Origin: Mesostigma viride
Taxonomy: Eukaryota; Streptophyta; Mesostigmatophyceae; Mesostigmatales; Mesostigmataceae
Direction of reading: 5' to 3'
Length of the DNA stretch: 64,000 bases
NCBI GenBank assembly: GCA_009746045.1
Contig: RPFO01000080.1
Coordinates: forward strand, 10,478,242 to 10,542,241
Part shown: positions 41,232-50,817 of the stretch, in pieces
Layout of the letters: every line of letters starts with the position of its first letter
Position numbering within the stretch: position 1 is the first letter of the stretch
Notes under the pieces: model-generated
Database searches by the model: none
Told to the model about the DNA's origin: nothing
Seen by the model: the letters and a program-made list of their open reading frames with translations, nothing else
Translations under genes and position numbers: made by a program

Positions 41232-42078
41232 TAACGTGTGCAGCAATACTGTGAGCCTCCTGGAAGGAGGCAATCGGCTGCTGCACTGAAGCCAAGCGTT
41301 TCCTGAAGGGGCCCTCAGCATCCCTGTCAGGTAGCTCAAGGTCAAACGGGGTCAGGGGGCATTGGCCATGACAGATGACAAAAGGGGACATGTGATGGGG
41401 AGCCAAAAGTGAGTTGTTGATGGCAAACTCAAATGAACGAAAGCTTCTAGTCCCACTCCTTGTTATCGTGGGTGCAATAGTGCTTCTGGCATTCCCTCAC
41501 AGTGCGGTTCGTGACCAGATGCTTGGATGACACAGCATCAGCCACAGGCGTGCGGGGCTGACCCTTGATCTCAGCTGCCAACACCCTAGACTTGGACAGC
41601 ATCCCTGGTTCCAGGATCCACTTCTGGGCCTACCCCTTCCCTTCTTGTTGTGATGGACTGCACTCGGCTGCACAGTGGGAGTGGGCTGGCTATCAACGAA
41701 AATTCCCCTGGGACTGCACTACAGCAACCGGCCACCCTCCTGGACGCGTGTCAACCCTGAGACAGAGCCCTGGTCAATGAGCATCTCGAGACTATCACTA
41801 GCCTCTACAGGGGGTGGGCACAGTTGGGAAGCCTGCTGACTAGCGGCCTGTGCTCTAGTGACAGCACCACACTCCACCACTGAAATCATGGCAACACAAA
41901 TGTCTAAGTCCTCATGAAACTCCCCCATCAGGTCCCGCCTCCTTGAGAGGGCATCTGGCGTGACCGCATTCTGTGAGCGTGGCACGTACTGCACAGAGAA
42001 AGGTTGAAACCCCCCCAGGTATTCCATCCAGGCCGCCATCCTCTTACTTATCATGTTCTGCTCTAGCACATGCACCAA
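41232..42078 (-). mobile_element. Second Ty3/gypsy fragment, inverted and internally deleted
   Basis: The minus strand carries RNase H-spacer sequence (FPLVHVLEQN, VQYVPRSQNAVTPDALSRRR) down to about 41530, joined directly to integrase C-terminal sequence (MSPFVICHGQCPLTPFDLE). It matches 36070-36630 and 39140-39410 of the plus-strand copy, so about 2.5 kb is deleted between. It also shows the PDALSRRR frame uninterrupted, confirming the one-base shift in the other copy. It stops at 42078, where the palindrome begins. Confidence 0.8.
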
Positions 42079-42117
42079 GGGAAATGTAACCATATACATA
42101 GCCGTCGCCATAGCTGG

Positions 42118-42403
42118 AGACACGTGAGTAGTACTCCTACACACAGATCTCGAGTGATTTATCTAGTACCAAATCCGAAAGGCTTGCATCACTCCCCGGA
42201 CAGGAGAACTTTTGCGGATGACTGTAGGTGTAAGTTGGCGATGCCATGGTATCCGGAGACGTCCGTCCTATAGTCAGCAAAATTGGTGCGAGAGGTCCCC
42301 AGTTCGATTCCGGTCGGATTCATTTGCAGATCGCGTTTTCCGCGTTTTCCGCGGCCTGGCACTGAACGCAAAGGTTTTCACCTTTGCGGAGTGTCTGATC
42401 AGA
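42118..42403 (+). mobile_element. 286-bp tRNA-like SINE in the left palindrome arm
   Basis: Flanked by a 26-bp direct repeat (42092-42117 and 42404-42429) that is single-copy in the other arm. It contains an A-box-like TATAGTCAGCAAAATTGG (42269) and TGGTGCGAGAGGTCCCCAG then TTCGATTCC (42284-42312), close to the 3' half of tRNA-Pro with a B box. Near its 3' end a perfect hairpin GCAAAGGT-TTTC-ACCTTTGC lies at 42368-42387. The absence of a proper anticodon arm argues against a functional tRNA. Confidence 0.6.
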
Positions 42404-42989
42404 ATATACATAGCCGTCGCCATAGCTGGGGTTCAATGCATGGCAGACATTTGGACTTTGGTGCCTATGTGACGTCTCCACAGCCGCCAACCTAGCCCAC
42501 GGCTGCGTCACAAACGTCATCGGTCTTGATCGACAGATAGCGGCCCCCCTGGCAGTTGGCCGGGTTTGCACCTTAACGGCAGTCGAAGCGACGAGCACCG
42601 TAAACACGGCTCAGAAAGATTGAGTAAGGATTTGTAGAAACTCGCATGTTCACATGTAGTGCTCAACAAACCATAGTGCATTATGATCAATTGACCATCC
42701 GACGTAATGGACTTGCTCGTGAACGTGACCGCGCAGGCCAGCCGTTGCTGAGATGCTACCGTTGAGCGCAAGTTCAGCGTGTTCTAGGTATTTAAATTTC
42801 TTGCGCGGGACTCTACCAGGATCGTCGATCTTCTCAACCGACGGCGGACAGAGCAGTTGCATCAAACGGGGGGGTGGGTATACTACGTAGGGCGTAGGCA
42901 CACGCACGCACCAAGGCATTGCGGTAGGGGATTCCGCTCGATCGGGCCGCTCGGGACTTCGGTATATATGGGCGTGGTGTCCAACGCAA

Positions 42990-43364
42990 ATGCCCCAAAA
43001 GCCACAACAGCTGCGCACCCCGCACACCTGCACCACTGCAGAGTGGAAAAGATTTAATGACGAGCGGGACCAGGAAAGCAGGCCGAAGCAAAATGTCAGC
43101 ACCTCCCAATATTTGCCAGTCTTGCGAGCCGTGCTATCGGACCTTGCCCGGGCACACCTCGTGCCGGGCTACGTGCTCAAAGAGCAGGATACGAATATGG
43201 TAGATTCAATTGTGCAGCGGGCGAAGGCTATCTGCCCTTTTGCAGAAGCCCTTGCGAACATGGAACTTGAGGCCAAACAGAAGAAGTACGAATCTGGAAA
43301 GGGCCCAAAGGCACGACAGATAGGGGTGGACGCGTCGTTAAGAAGCAGCTCAGCAGGTGGCTGA
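42990..43364 (+). CDS. Palindrome-arm ORF, left copy
   Basis: 124 codons from MPQKPQQLRTPHTCTTAEWK, with a TATATATGG motif about 25-30 bases upstream. Charged and helix-rich (YLPVLRAVLSDLARAHLVPG, VQRAKAICPFAEALANMELE). A second in-register-looking segment in the next frame (KKQLSRWLTNRGSKKRLSGD to about 43497, ending at CAG|GTAATT) suggests a frameshift or short intron and a real length near 180 residues. No family recognised; probably element-encoded. Confidence 0.45.
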   Translation: MPQKPQQLRTPHTCTTAEWKRFNDERDQESRPKQNVSTSQYLPVLRAVLSDLARAHLVPGYVLKEQDTNMVDSIVQRAKAICPFAEALANMELEAKQKKYESGKGPKARQIGVDASLRSSSAGG

Positions 43365-43844
43365 CGAACAGAGGCAGCAAGAAGCGCCTGAGCGGTGATG
43401 AAGTCGCCGAGGACGGTGCGGGCGCGGACAACATCGAACCTGAGAGAGCGCCCCTCGGTGACGTGACCTGCCGCACCCTGAACATGCATGTTGCAGGTAA
43501 TTGACTAGTGCTTGAACATCGTTGGGGTGCTTCCATGGTGCAGCTTGGTTGTGCGGTAAGGCTGCGGGCTCCGCTTTGCCTTTGCGGTTTCCCCGCCCCC
43601 CGCGAGGGGAAAAAATTTATGGAAGCCGCGTAGAGGATTTTCCACGCGAATTCCTCACAACCAAGCTGCACCATGGAAGCACCCCAACGATGTTCAAGTA
43701 GTAGTCAATTACCTGCAACATGCATGTTCAGGGTGCGGCAGGTCACGTCACCGAGGGGCGCTCTCTCAGGTTCGATGTTGTCCGCGCCCGCACCGTCCTC
43801 GGCGACTTCATCACCGCTCAGGCGCTTCTTGCTGCCTCTGTTCG

Positions 43845-44219
43845 TCAGCCACCTGCTGAGCTGCTTCTTAACGACGCGTCCACCCCTATCTGTCGTGCCT
43901 TTGGGCCCTTTCCAGATTCGTACTTCTTCTGTTTGGCCTCAAGTTCCATGTTCGCAAGGGCTTCTGCAAAAGGGCAGATAGCCTTCGCCCGCTGCACAAT
44001 TGAATCTACCATATTCGTATCCTGCTCTTTGAGCACGTAGCCCGGCACGAGGTGTGCCCGGGCAAGGTCCGATAGCACGGCTCGCAAGACTGGCAAATAT
44101 TGGGAGGTGCTGACATTTTGCTTCGGCCTGCTTTCCTGGTCCCGCTCGTCATTAAATCTTTTCCACTCTGCAGTGGTGCAGGTGTGCGGGGTGCGCAGCT
44201 GTTGTGGCTTTTGGGGCAT
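43845..44219 (-). CDS. Palindrome-arm ORF, right copy
   Basis: Identical in protein sequence to the left-arm ORF and exactly mirror-placed (coordinates sum to 87209). Both copies stay open with no differences, which means a very recent duplication, gene conversion between arms, or an assembly artefact. Function unknown. Confidence 0.45.
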   Translation of the reverse strand: MPQKPQQLRTPHTCTTAEWKRFNDERDQESRPKQNVSTSQYLPVLRAVLSDLARAHLVPGYVLKEQDTNMVDSIVQRAKAICPFAEALANMELEAKQKKYESGKGPKARQIGVDASLRSSSAGG

Positions 44220-44532
44220 TTGCGTTGGACACCACGCCCATATATACCGAAGTCCCGAGCGGCCCGATCGAGCGGAATCCCCTACCGCAATGCCTTGGTG
44301 CGTGCGTGTGCCTACGCCCTACGTAGTATACCCACCCCCCCGTTTGATGCAACTGCTCTGTCCGCCGTCGGTTGAGAAGATCGACGATCCTGGTAGAGTC
44401 CCGCGCAAGAAATTTGAATACCTAGAACACACTGAACTTGCGCTCAACGGTAGCATCTCAGCAACGGCTGGCCTGCGCGGCCGCGTGAGCAAGTCCATTA
44501 CGTCGGATGGTCAGTTGATCATAATGCACTAT

Positions 44533-44815
44533 TTAATTAATTAATTAAAATCATAGCTCCGTGGGGAGCATATGTAACACATAGCCCTGAGAAAGGGGCA
44601 TCTATGGGTTTGTAATACAATCAGGGCGACAACCTGCAGGTGTAGGATGTACGACTATCACCTGCTCTGGGTGCACGAGGTGCACCTGCACCGCCATGAT
44701 GGTTCATGCCTCCTAAACAAGCACAGGCACCCAGGGGGGGCTTGAGGAGAGGGCCTATAAGGCCTGCATGACATATGGGGTGGAAGGTATGTGGCTAGGC
44801 TATAGCTAGGGTACA
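44533..44815 (-). mobile_element. 5'-truncated LINE insertion, 283 bp, with 13-bp TSD
   Basis: CATAATGCACTAT flanks both sides (44520-44532 and 44816-44828) and occurs once in the mirror arm. The insertion starts with the tail TTAATTAATTAATTAA, then a hairpin GCTCC/GGAGC with loop changed to CCAC (44556-44569). It is nearly identical to the 3' 290 bp of the element at 50310-52321. It lies in the right arm only. Confidence 0.9.
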
Positions 44816-45111
44816 CATAATGCACTATGGTTTGTTGCAACATGCGAACATGTGAGTTTCTACAAATCCTTACTCGATCTTTCTGAGCCGTGTTTACGGT
44901 GCACGTCGTTTCGACTGCCGTTAAGGCGCAAACCCGACAAACTGCACCTGGGGGGCCGCTACTAAATCCGTTGATCAAGACCGATGACGTTTGTGACGCA
45001 GTCGTGGGCTAGGTTGGCGGCTGTGGAGACGTCGCATAGGCACCAAAGTCCAAATGTCGGCCATGCATTGAACCCCAGCTATGACGACGGCTATGTATAT
45101 GGTTATATTTA

Positions 45112-46701
45112 AGGAGGGCGTTCAGCCAAGGCGATTTATCATTTATGAACAGTTACAGCTTACTGAAGTATGGCCGAAATTTTTAGTATCTGATCACCTG
45201 GCCGACTTTGTCCGTAGGAAATTTTCCTCCACGAATCTTCAAGCCTACCTGAGTACATATGGTATAGTCAATGAGTTCCTGAAAGCACTCTATCTGATGA
45301 GGACGTCCTTGAGACGGTGGACTAGTTGACCAGCCGAGCCGTTTAAATTAATTTAACAAGGCGGGGGGGGCTCCGGCCCCCCCGACCCCCCTGGTTTTAA
45401 GCGGGGGTCCCGCCGGGGGTCGGACCCGGCAGGGAGGCTAGAGCACGGTGGTGAAGCTAGCCGAGACCGGCGTACAGTCCATCGCGGCGAGGGACGGGAA
45501 GAGATAAGAAAACATGGCTACGGACCCAAAACCAACTCAGGTTTGCGTCTACCCAGCTAAATTAAATCAGATCAGTAGGGTAGACAGTGTTGCAAGGAAT
45601 AAGGATGCAACATGCCATTGTGGTATTAAATTTTCCGGGCGTCACGGTCGATCGGCGCCAGTGCCTCGAGGCCAAATTATAGTTGGCAGCCGAGGCCATC
45701 CGTGTGGAAGTAAGTGTAGTAGAAGTTTTGCTGACGAACTTGGCCTTTGCGCCGTAGGCGGACCTAGTGCCTGAACGGGAGTTACGGGACAGCCAAGCTA
45801 TGGCACTGCACACACGTTATGATGGTACCTACGGACATGTTTTTGGAGTCACTGCAGACTGTGTCCCGACCGAATCCAGAGCTCATCGTGCAACTCACGA
45901 AACTCGTACTACTTCCAACACCCGGTTTATAGTTCCAACACCTGTTTCTTAGTTGTGAACACCTGAAATAGGCCCCAGAATAGGCCGCAAAATAGGCTAC
46001 TTGATTCACCACCCGAAACTCGCAAAGCGCTGTAAGTGCACTCGAGCGTTACAAAAAAACAAACCAACAAATCGCACGGCACACATGTAACGCTTTAAGG
46101 AATCTCTCGGCACAGATAGCACGACTTAAGGAAAAGGACACTCATCAGCGTGACGAGGTACGACACGCCATTTCGTAACCGTTTCAACACGAATTTTTGT
46201 AACCGCCAAACGCGGTTGTGACACTTTTCATATCGTCACTCTATTTTTTTCCGACAACTTTGGGACCAGCGGGGATTGGCCAAGGCGCCGACGCGCGAAA
46301 GATTCCAGAGGACAGCATCTGACACTAGTCCGACCAAGCAGCACGGACCGCTACGGCTGTCGCATGAGATTCCAAAGGTTCGCGAGGACTGGGCTGCAGA
46401 CCTAATTGCATTTTAGTATGGATAGCACAAGTCTGGCCGGACAGGCATTAATATACAGGCCGGGCCTAACGCGGAAAGTCCAGGGGTGCATGTCAACCTG
46501 CCGCGCACATGGCTCGCAGGGTCGCGCTAGCTGTAAGGACAGATCGAGCGCCCTGGCTGCGCTCGGCCGCTCACTTCGATCGTGCCAGCTAGTCTATATC
46601 TGATGTGTCTACCTCGATATCTGGCAGGGCGGGCCAGGTGCCCAGCTATAGTAGGCCCTGTGCCTAGGAATGCATGTGAGAAACAATCCGCATATAAATC
46701 C
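45112..46701. other. Unassigned DNA right of the palindrome
   Basis: A GC hairpin (GGGGGGGCTCCGGCCCCCCC, about 45364-45384) and CCGGGTCC-type inverted repeats lie at 45360-45440. ORFs at 45081-45329 and 45514-45774 (plus) look protein-like in parts (RRFIIYEQLQLTEVWPKFLV) but have no recognised domain. 46560-46690 shares diverged sequence with 47780-47880 (TAGTCT..CTGATGTGTC, CCTGTGCCTAGGAATG), a dispersed repeat. Confidence 0.4.
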
Positions 46702-46714
46702 TCATTGATAATAT

Positions 46715-47010
46715 TAATTAATTAATTAGACTCGTGCTCCCGTTGGGGAGTCACGGAGCATTAACCCCGATGGATGGATGGATGGGTGCAAACATTCCTA
46801 CCGGTCTAGATAATCTATCTACATTGGCTACATACTACATCTATCTAACAGCATTCTAACTACAACATCTATCTAGGCAGCCGCACGCTGCCCTAGGGGG
46901 AGCTATCTGGCGTGCCTCCCGCGGGATTGCGGCACACGCGGGCGCTTCCCCACTGGGGGGGGCTCGTTGTCCTCTATGCCCCTGGGCCCACTTGGCCTCG
47001 TCCATCATCT
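46715..47010 (-). mobile_element. Retroposon insertion, 296 bp, with 13-bp TSD
   Basis: TCATTGATAATAT at 46702-46714 and 47011-47023 flanks an insertion that begins with TAATTAATTAATTA and the hairpin CTCCC-GTTG-GGGAG (46737-46750). The body beyond the hairpin shares little with the other copies, so it is a different family, or a SINE, using the same 3' signal. A short GATG run lies near its 3' end. Confidence 0.85.
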
Positions 47011-47117
47011 TCATTGATAATATAGTTGCCTAGCTCGATCACTTAATAGCAGGGCCGCCAATAAATAATGAGCGCTCTGCATGGAAGACCTGGCCTGGCC
47101 CCAAGGACATTCCTAGA

Positions 47118-47171
47118 ATTAATTAATTAATTAATTAGACTCGTGCTTCCGTTGGGGAGTCACGGAAATTG
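47118..47171 (-). mobile_element. Minimal 54-bp retroposon insertion with 10-bp TSD
   Basis: CATTCCTAGA at 47108-47117 and 47172-47181 flanks only the tail (ATTA units), the hairpin CTTCC-GTTG-GGGAG (47146-47159) and about 12 more bases. This extreme 5' truncation isolates the shared 3' module. Confidence 0.8.
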
Positions 47172-47181
47172 CATTCCTAGA

Positions 47182-47565
47182 CAGCATGGGCAAACCTGCC
47201 ATTGAACTACACACAGCAGCCTGCCAGTGGCCGACCTACTGAGCTAGTGGTCCCAGCTAAGCTTGAACACCGCATTCACTCCGAACAGGGGCCCTCTCTC
47301 TTGGCTTGGACTGCTATGCAGGATGTCCAAGAAGAGGTGGAAGACGATTGTCCAGGCTCACACGCCGGCCCCTGTGAGGATGAGCCCCCTCGCCCCAGGA
47401 GGAAGGGGCGCTTTGCTGAGTAGAGTACTTTAGGGTTTCTAGATTAGCTATATATACTTAGAGTTAGCTTAGTTCGGTTTTCGCGGCTTCGCGGCCACCT
47501 CCATCCATCCAGCAACGGGGAATGTGTGCTACATGATCTCCCAACGGAGTCATGTTAATAATTTT
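47182..47565 (+). mobile_element. LINE 3' segment with ORF end, plus orientation
   Basis: It ends in GATCTCCCAACGGAGTCATG (hairpin 47538-47549) and an AT-rich tail; its last 110 bp match 8290-8397. An open frame to 47423 ends acidic then basic (MQDVQEEVEDDCPGSH, PPRPRRKGRFAE), plausibly the C-terminus of an element protein. The 5' boundary is uncertain because the 54-bp insertion lies just to the left. Confidence 0.5.
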
Positions 47566-48779
47566 TAATGTATCCTGGCTTGCGAGTCATCTGCCCCCAT
47601 GGATCACAGCCGGAAGGCTGCCGGCCGTTCTAGCTTTCGGCCGAGGGTAACACATGCCGCATGAGTCCAGCGGTGGCTGCACTGGCCTTGCCGCGCGCGG
47701 GGCCCCGGGCCAGGAGCTCGCCATTTGAAGACGAAGTGCCCTGGCGCTGTGCATGCCGGGCCGGGCTAGGTGCGAGCTACTAGTCTTTCTGATGTGTCGA
47801 GCTGCGCCTGATCTGTGCGGGTCGGCCTGGCAGGTCGGCCTAGGGCGCGCCTGCGCCTAAGAATGTGGGAAAGAAAAGGTATATATGTATAGGTCGCCTT
47901 GCAGGTGCTCCTCCCCGACCCTATATAGCCTGCCAGCTCACTCCATGCGGCGCTTGGCCACCCTCCCCTGCCGCATGCCGGGCGCGGGTGTCATGGCCAA
48001 CCCGTGCCAGCTGCCCGCCTTGCCCCTGCCGCCTTCCTTGGCTCTGTTGCTCAGGCCTGGGCGGAGATCCGCCGGTAACCGGTTGGTCCCCAGCGCCGTC
48101 AGCACCATTCCCGACTTGGTCACCCCATCCCCCTTCCGGCCCTTCGTCGGTGCAGGCTGTGCAGGATTCTTACCTGGGGAGTCCAGCCTAGGCCTCCGAC
48201 CTCGTCCCCCCCGCCCAGGCCGTCCACCGTCGCCTGCCCCGGGGCCGCACGCCCGGCGTCATCCACTGTCGTCAGTCCTAGAGTCTTCCCTGCCTGCGTT
48301 CATGAAAAACAACACTGAAAGACCTACGTGGGTATACTACACTGTGCCGACTGGATGGGTCTGCATGCGAACTTGAACGATCAGGGGAAGGCTTGGAGCC
48401 CTTCACTCCGTTTCCCTTGAGGGGAGCGTGGGGGCCGCATAATCCTGCGCGCCCTCGATCCCCATGAACCCTTTGTTCACGCTGGATCCGGCCCTTTACC
48501 GGCCATCGCCCTCCGCCACGTCCAGCTGTTTGCCCCGCAACCTCTAGCTCATCACGGCGGGTGTGTCAGTCCTGTGGCAGCTGCGGGCTTGCTCTCGATA
48601 CGACTCCCGGGATTGACGCACTACATCGCGTGCACGGGTCGCCAGCAGAACCATCTGGATCAAACTGGTCCCTCTATCTCCATACCGCTCTCCTCCGGGT
48701 GGTGTGTGCCATGGTTCGGTCGGTCTTTCCCCACTCCACCATTAAGTGCGAGGACGCGGATGGGGCCGCCCCGTCTACT
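47566..48779. other. GC-rich remnant upstream of a LINE ORF2 tail
   Basis: Pro/Arg-rich frames (47885-48376 plus) look like decayed coding or leader sequence of the element whose ORF2 tail follows. No domain is identifiable. Confidence 0.35.
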
Positions 48780-49107
48780 CACCCAACCACCGCCCCGGCA
48801 TTACTGACCGTGCTTCACTACTACGATGGCCAGGCCGGCGGCAGGGTTGCCACCTGCTCATCGATGTCTCCGTGGCTCGGCCGCTGTCCGGTGACTCGCC
48901 ACATCCTCCGGGCGGCTGTGGATGCCGGTGCTGCAGCCGCTGTGGCTGAGCGCGGCAAGTTTGCCTCCTACGGCAATTATTATGTGGGGTCCCCACCGCG
49001 GGTCTTCCCCTTTGTTCTTGAGGAGTTCAGGGCCATGGGCCCCAAGATGGCGGAGTTTTTCCACGAGCGCTGCCAGCGCCGTGAAGCTATACCGCCTCGA
49101 CCTTGAG
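48780..49107 (+). pseudogene. Non-LTR retrotransposon ORF2 C-terminal remnant
   Basis: CHLLIDVSVARPLSGDS in one frame and, after a shift near 48890, AVDAGAAAAVAERGKFASYG, FPFVLEEFRAMGPKMAEFF and HERC reproduce the pattern of the C-terminal region found after reverse transcriptase in many algal and animal LINEs (a D-V-[ST]-V strand, an alanine-rich helix with Glu-Lys-Tyr, then 'E.[FY]G..G..A..FF'). No reverse transcriptase precedes it here. It is the only ORF2 trace in the window. Confidence 0.55.
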
Positions 49108-50300
49108 GGTCAGACCGCCCCGTGGTCTGCCCGCACGTGGTCCTCGTATTGACGGCAGCGTCTGTCACTCGCCCTCACTCGCACCGTGGCTGATGTGTTA
49201 TTCCGCCGCACGCGGGCCGACTTTGTCGCGACCCATGCGGTCTAGATCCCTCGATCCAGCTAGGCCTGCATGACCTGGGCCGGCAGCAATGTTGCTGCGT
49301 GTCGTAGTATTGTGATGTAGTTAGTTTTACATATACCTTGTGCAAAAATCAGCGTGCCAAATCAGAATACCTTGTGCAGCTGGCGTGATCCTTGGATGTC
49401 CATGTCAGATTACTATTAATTTCTTTAGGGGTCTTCTTCTTTTCTGGGTTTTCCTTATGTTGTGATGCCAATCTCACCTCCGCCGGTAATATATTGTTCT
49501 CAATGAATATATATTCTGGCCTGCACTGGTTGTCTCCTTGATATATTATAGTAGTATGCGAACAATTGTACACAAGATAACATACGAGACATTATGCTCC
49601 GTCAAGTCCGGTGTTTTTTGCAACGTCACCCACATCTGTTCGGTGCTGCCCCTTGGCACAAGCTCTACAAACAGGTCGATCGTGGACCGGCTGGATCGCG
49701 TAACTTATCTCTGCACATCTGAACCCTGTGATGCCAGATCTCCTCTGCGGCCGTTCCGAGCTTGGAACTGGATTCGTTGTCCACATCGTCGCGTCGCTGC
49801 AGCAACACGATGTTTTCTGGCATACGCGGGCTTTTGGTTCCCGCCGCACATTTGAAAGTGCTGTCCTCCGGATTTTCGCCTTTGCACCGTGTGCAGTTCT
49901 TGGACGTTTGGAATCATGGCATGGCTGACGTAATGACTGACTAGCTAGACCTTTTCAGTGGTTTTCCATTTGCGGGTATTTCCTCGTAAATGGTGGGAGA
50001 GCGATCGCAGCACTGATGGTGCTCACCACTAGACACTCCCGGCCAGTTAGGCCCGAAACACACGCCCTGATCAAGCATGCTGTTTCTGGCCCCACCGTCT
50101 AGGTCATCTAGTCGCTCTACACGTAAGCCAGCCATAATTTCAATGCACAAGGCTACACATTTCCATCACCATTCATATTCATCATCCTGAACGACTCGAA
50201 TACGCGGACAAGATAACGGCAGGCTCGAGCTACCATGGACCGGATTCTCCCGATTTCTGGCCTGCGCTGGTTGTCTCCTTGATACGTGATGCAGTCTACG
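49108..50300. other. Unassigned DNA with a direct repeat
   Basis: About 33 bp (CTGGCCTGC.CTGGTTGTCT onward) at 49515 is repeated at 50260. The enclosed 700 bp has no recognised element or gene. Confidence 0.4.
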
Positions 50301-50817
50301 TGGCGGTATTAATTAATTAATTAATTAATTAATTAAAATCATAGCTCCGTTGGGAGCATATGTAACACATAGCCCTGAGAAAGGGGCATCTATGGGTTTG
50401 TAATACAATCAGGGCTACAACCTGCAGGTGGAGGATGTACAACTGCCACCTGCTCTGGGTGCACAAGGTGCACCTGCACCGCCATGAGGGTTCATGCCTC
50501 CTTACCAAGCACAGGCACCCAGGGGGGGCTTGAGGAGAGGGCCTAGAAGGCCTGCATGACATATGGGGTGGAAGGTATGTGTGGCTAGGCTATAGCTGGT
50601 GTACACATGGCATCTCAGCAGAGAGTAACTCCCTGCATAGGCATGGCGTGGCTAAATTCTTAATGCATCATCCATGGGAGGTCCCGTTGTAGGCTGGGCG
50701 CGGCTAAATAGTGAAAGCATCATCCATGGGGGCCATTATGGGCGCACATGCGGCGCGTGGGCCACATGCAGTAGGTTAGGCCTGACTAATCTACACTACA
50801 GTCTGGTATAGGTTCCG

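Larger units (their letters stand above)
42079..45111. mobile_element. 3-kb palindromic (foldback) element
   Basis: The left arm (42079-43553) and right arm (43656-45111) are inverted copies around a 102-bp spacer. Positions pair as x and 87209-x with no indel from 42990 to 43553. The outer ends begin AAATGTAACCATATACATAG on the left and AAATATAACCATATACATAG on the right (read inward). Each arm carries one private insertion (42118-42403 and 44533-44815). An AAGGG/AAGGA match at the borders is a weak target-duplication candidate. It could be a transposon with very long TIRs or an inverted duplication. Confidence 0.8.

Noticed and set aside
42269-42330. Functional tRNA gene
   Set aside because: The A- and B-box-like parts are too close and the anticodon arm is incomplete; flanking direct repeats fit a SINE better.
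43169-43489. ORF antisense to the palindrome-arm ORF (and its mirror 43720-44040)
   Set aside because: The plus-sense frame has better composition and an upstream TATA-like box; the antisense frame is probably a shadow, though this is not certain.
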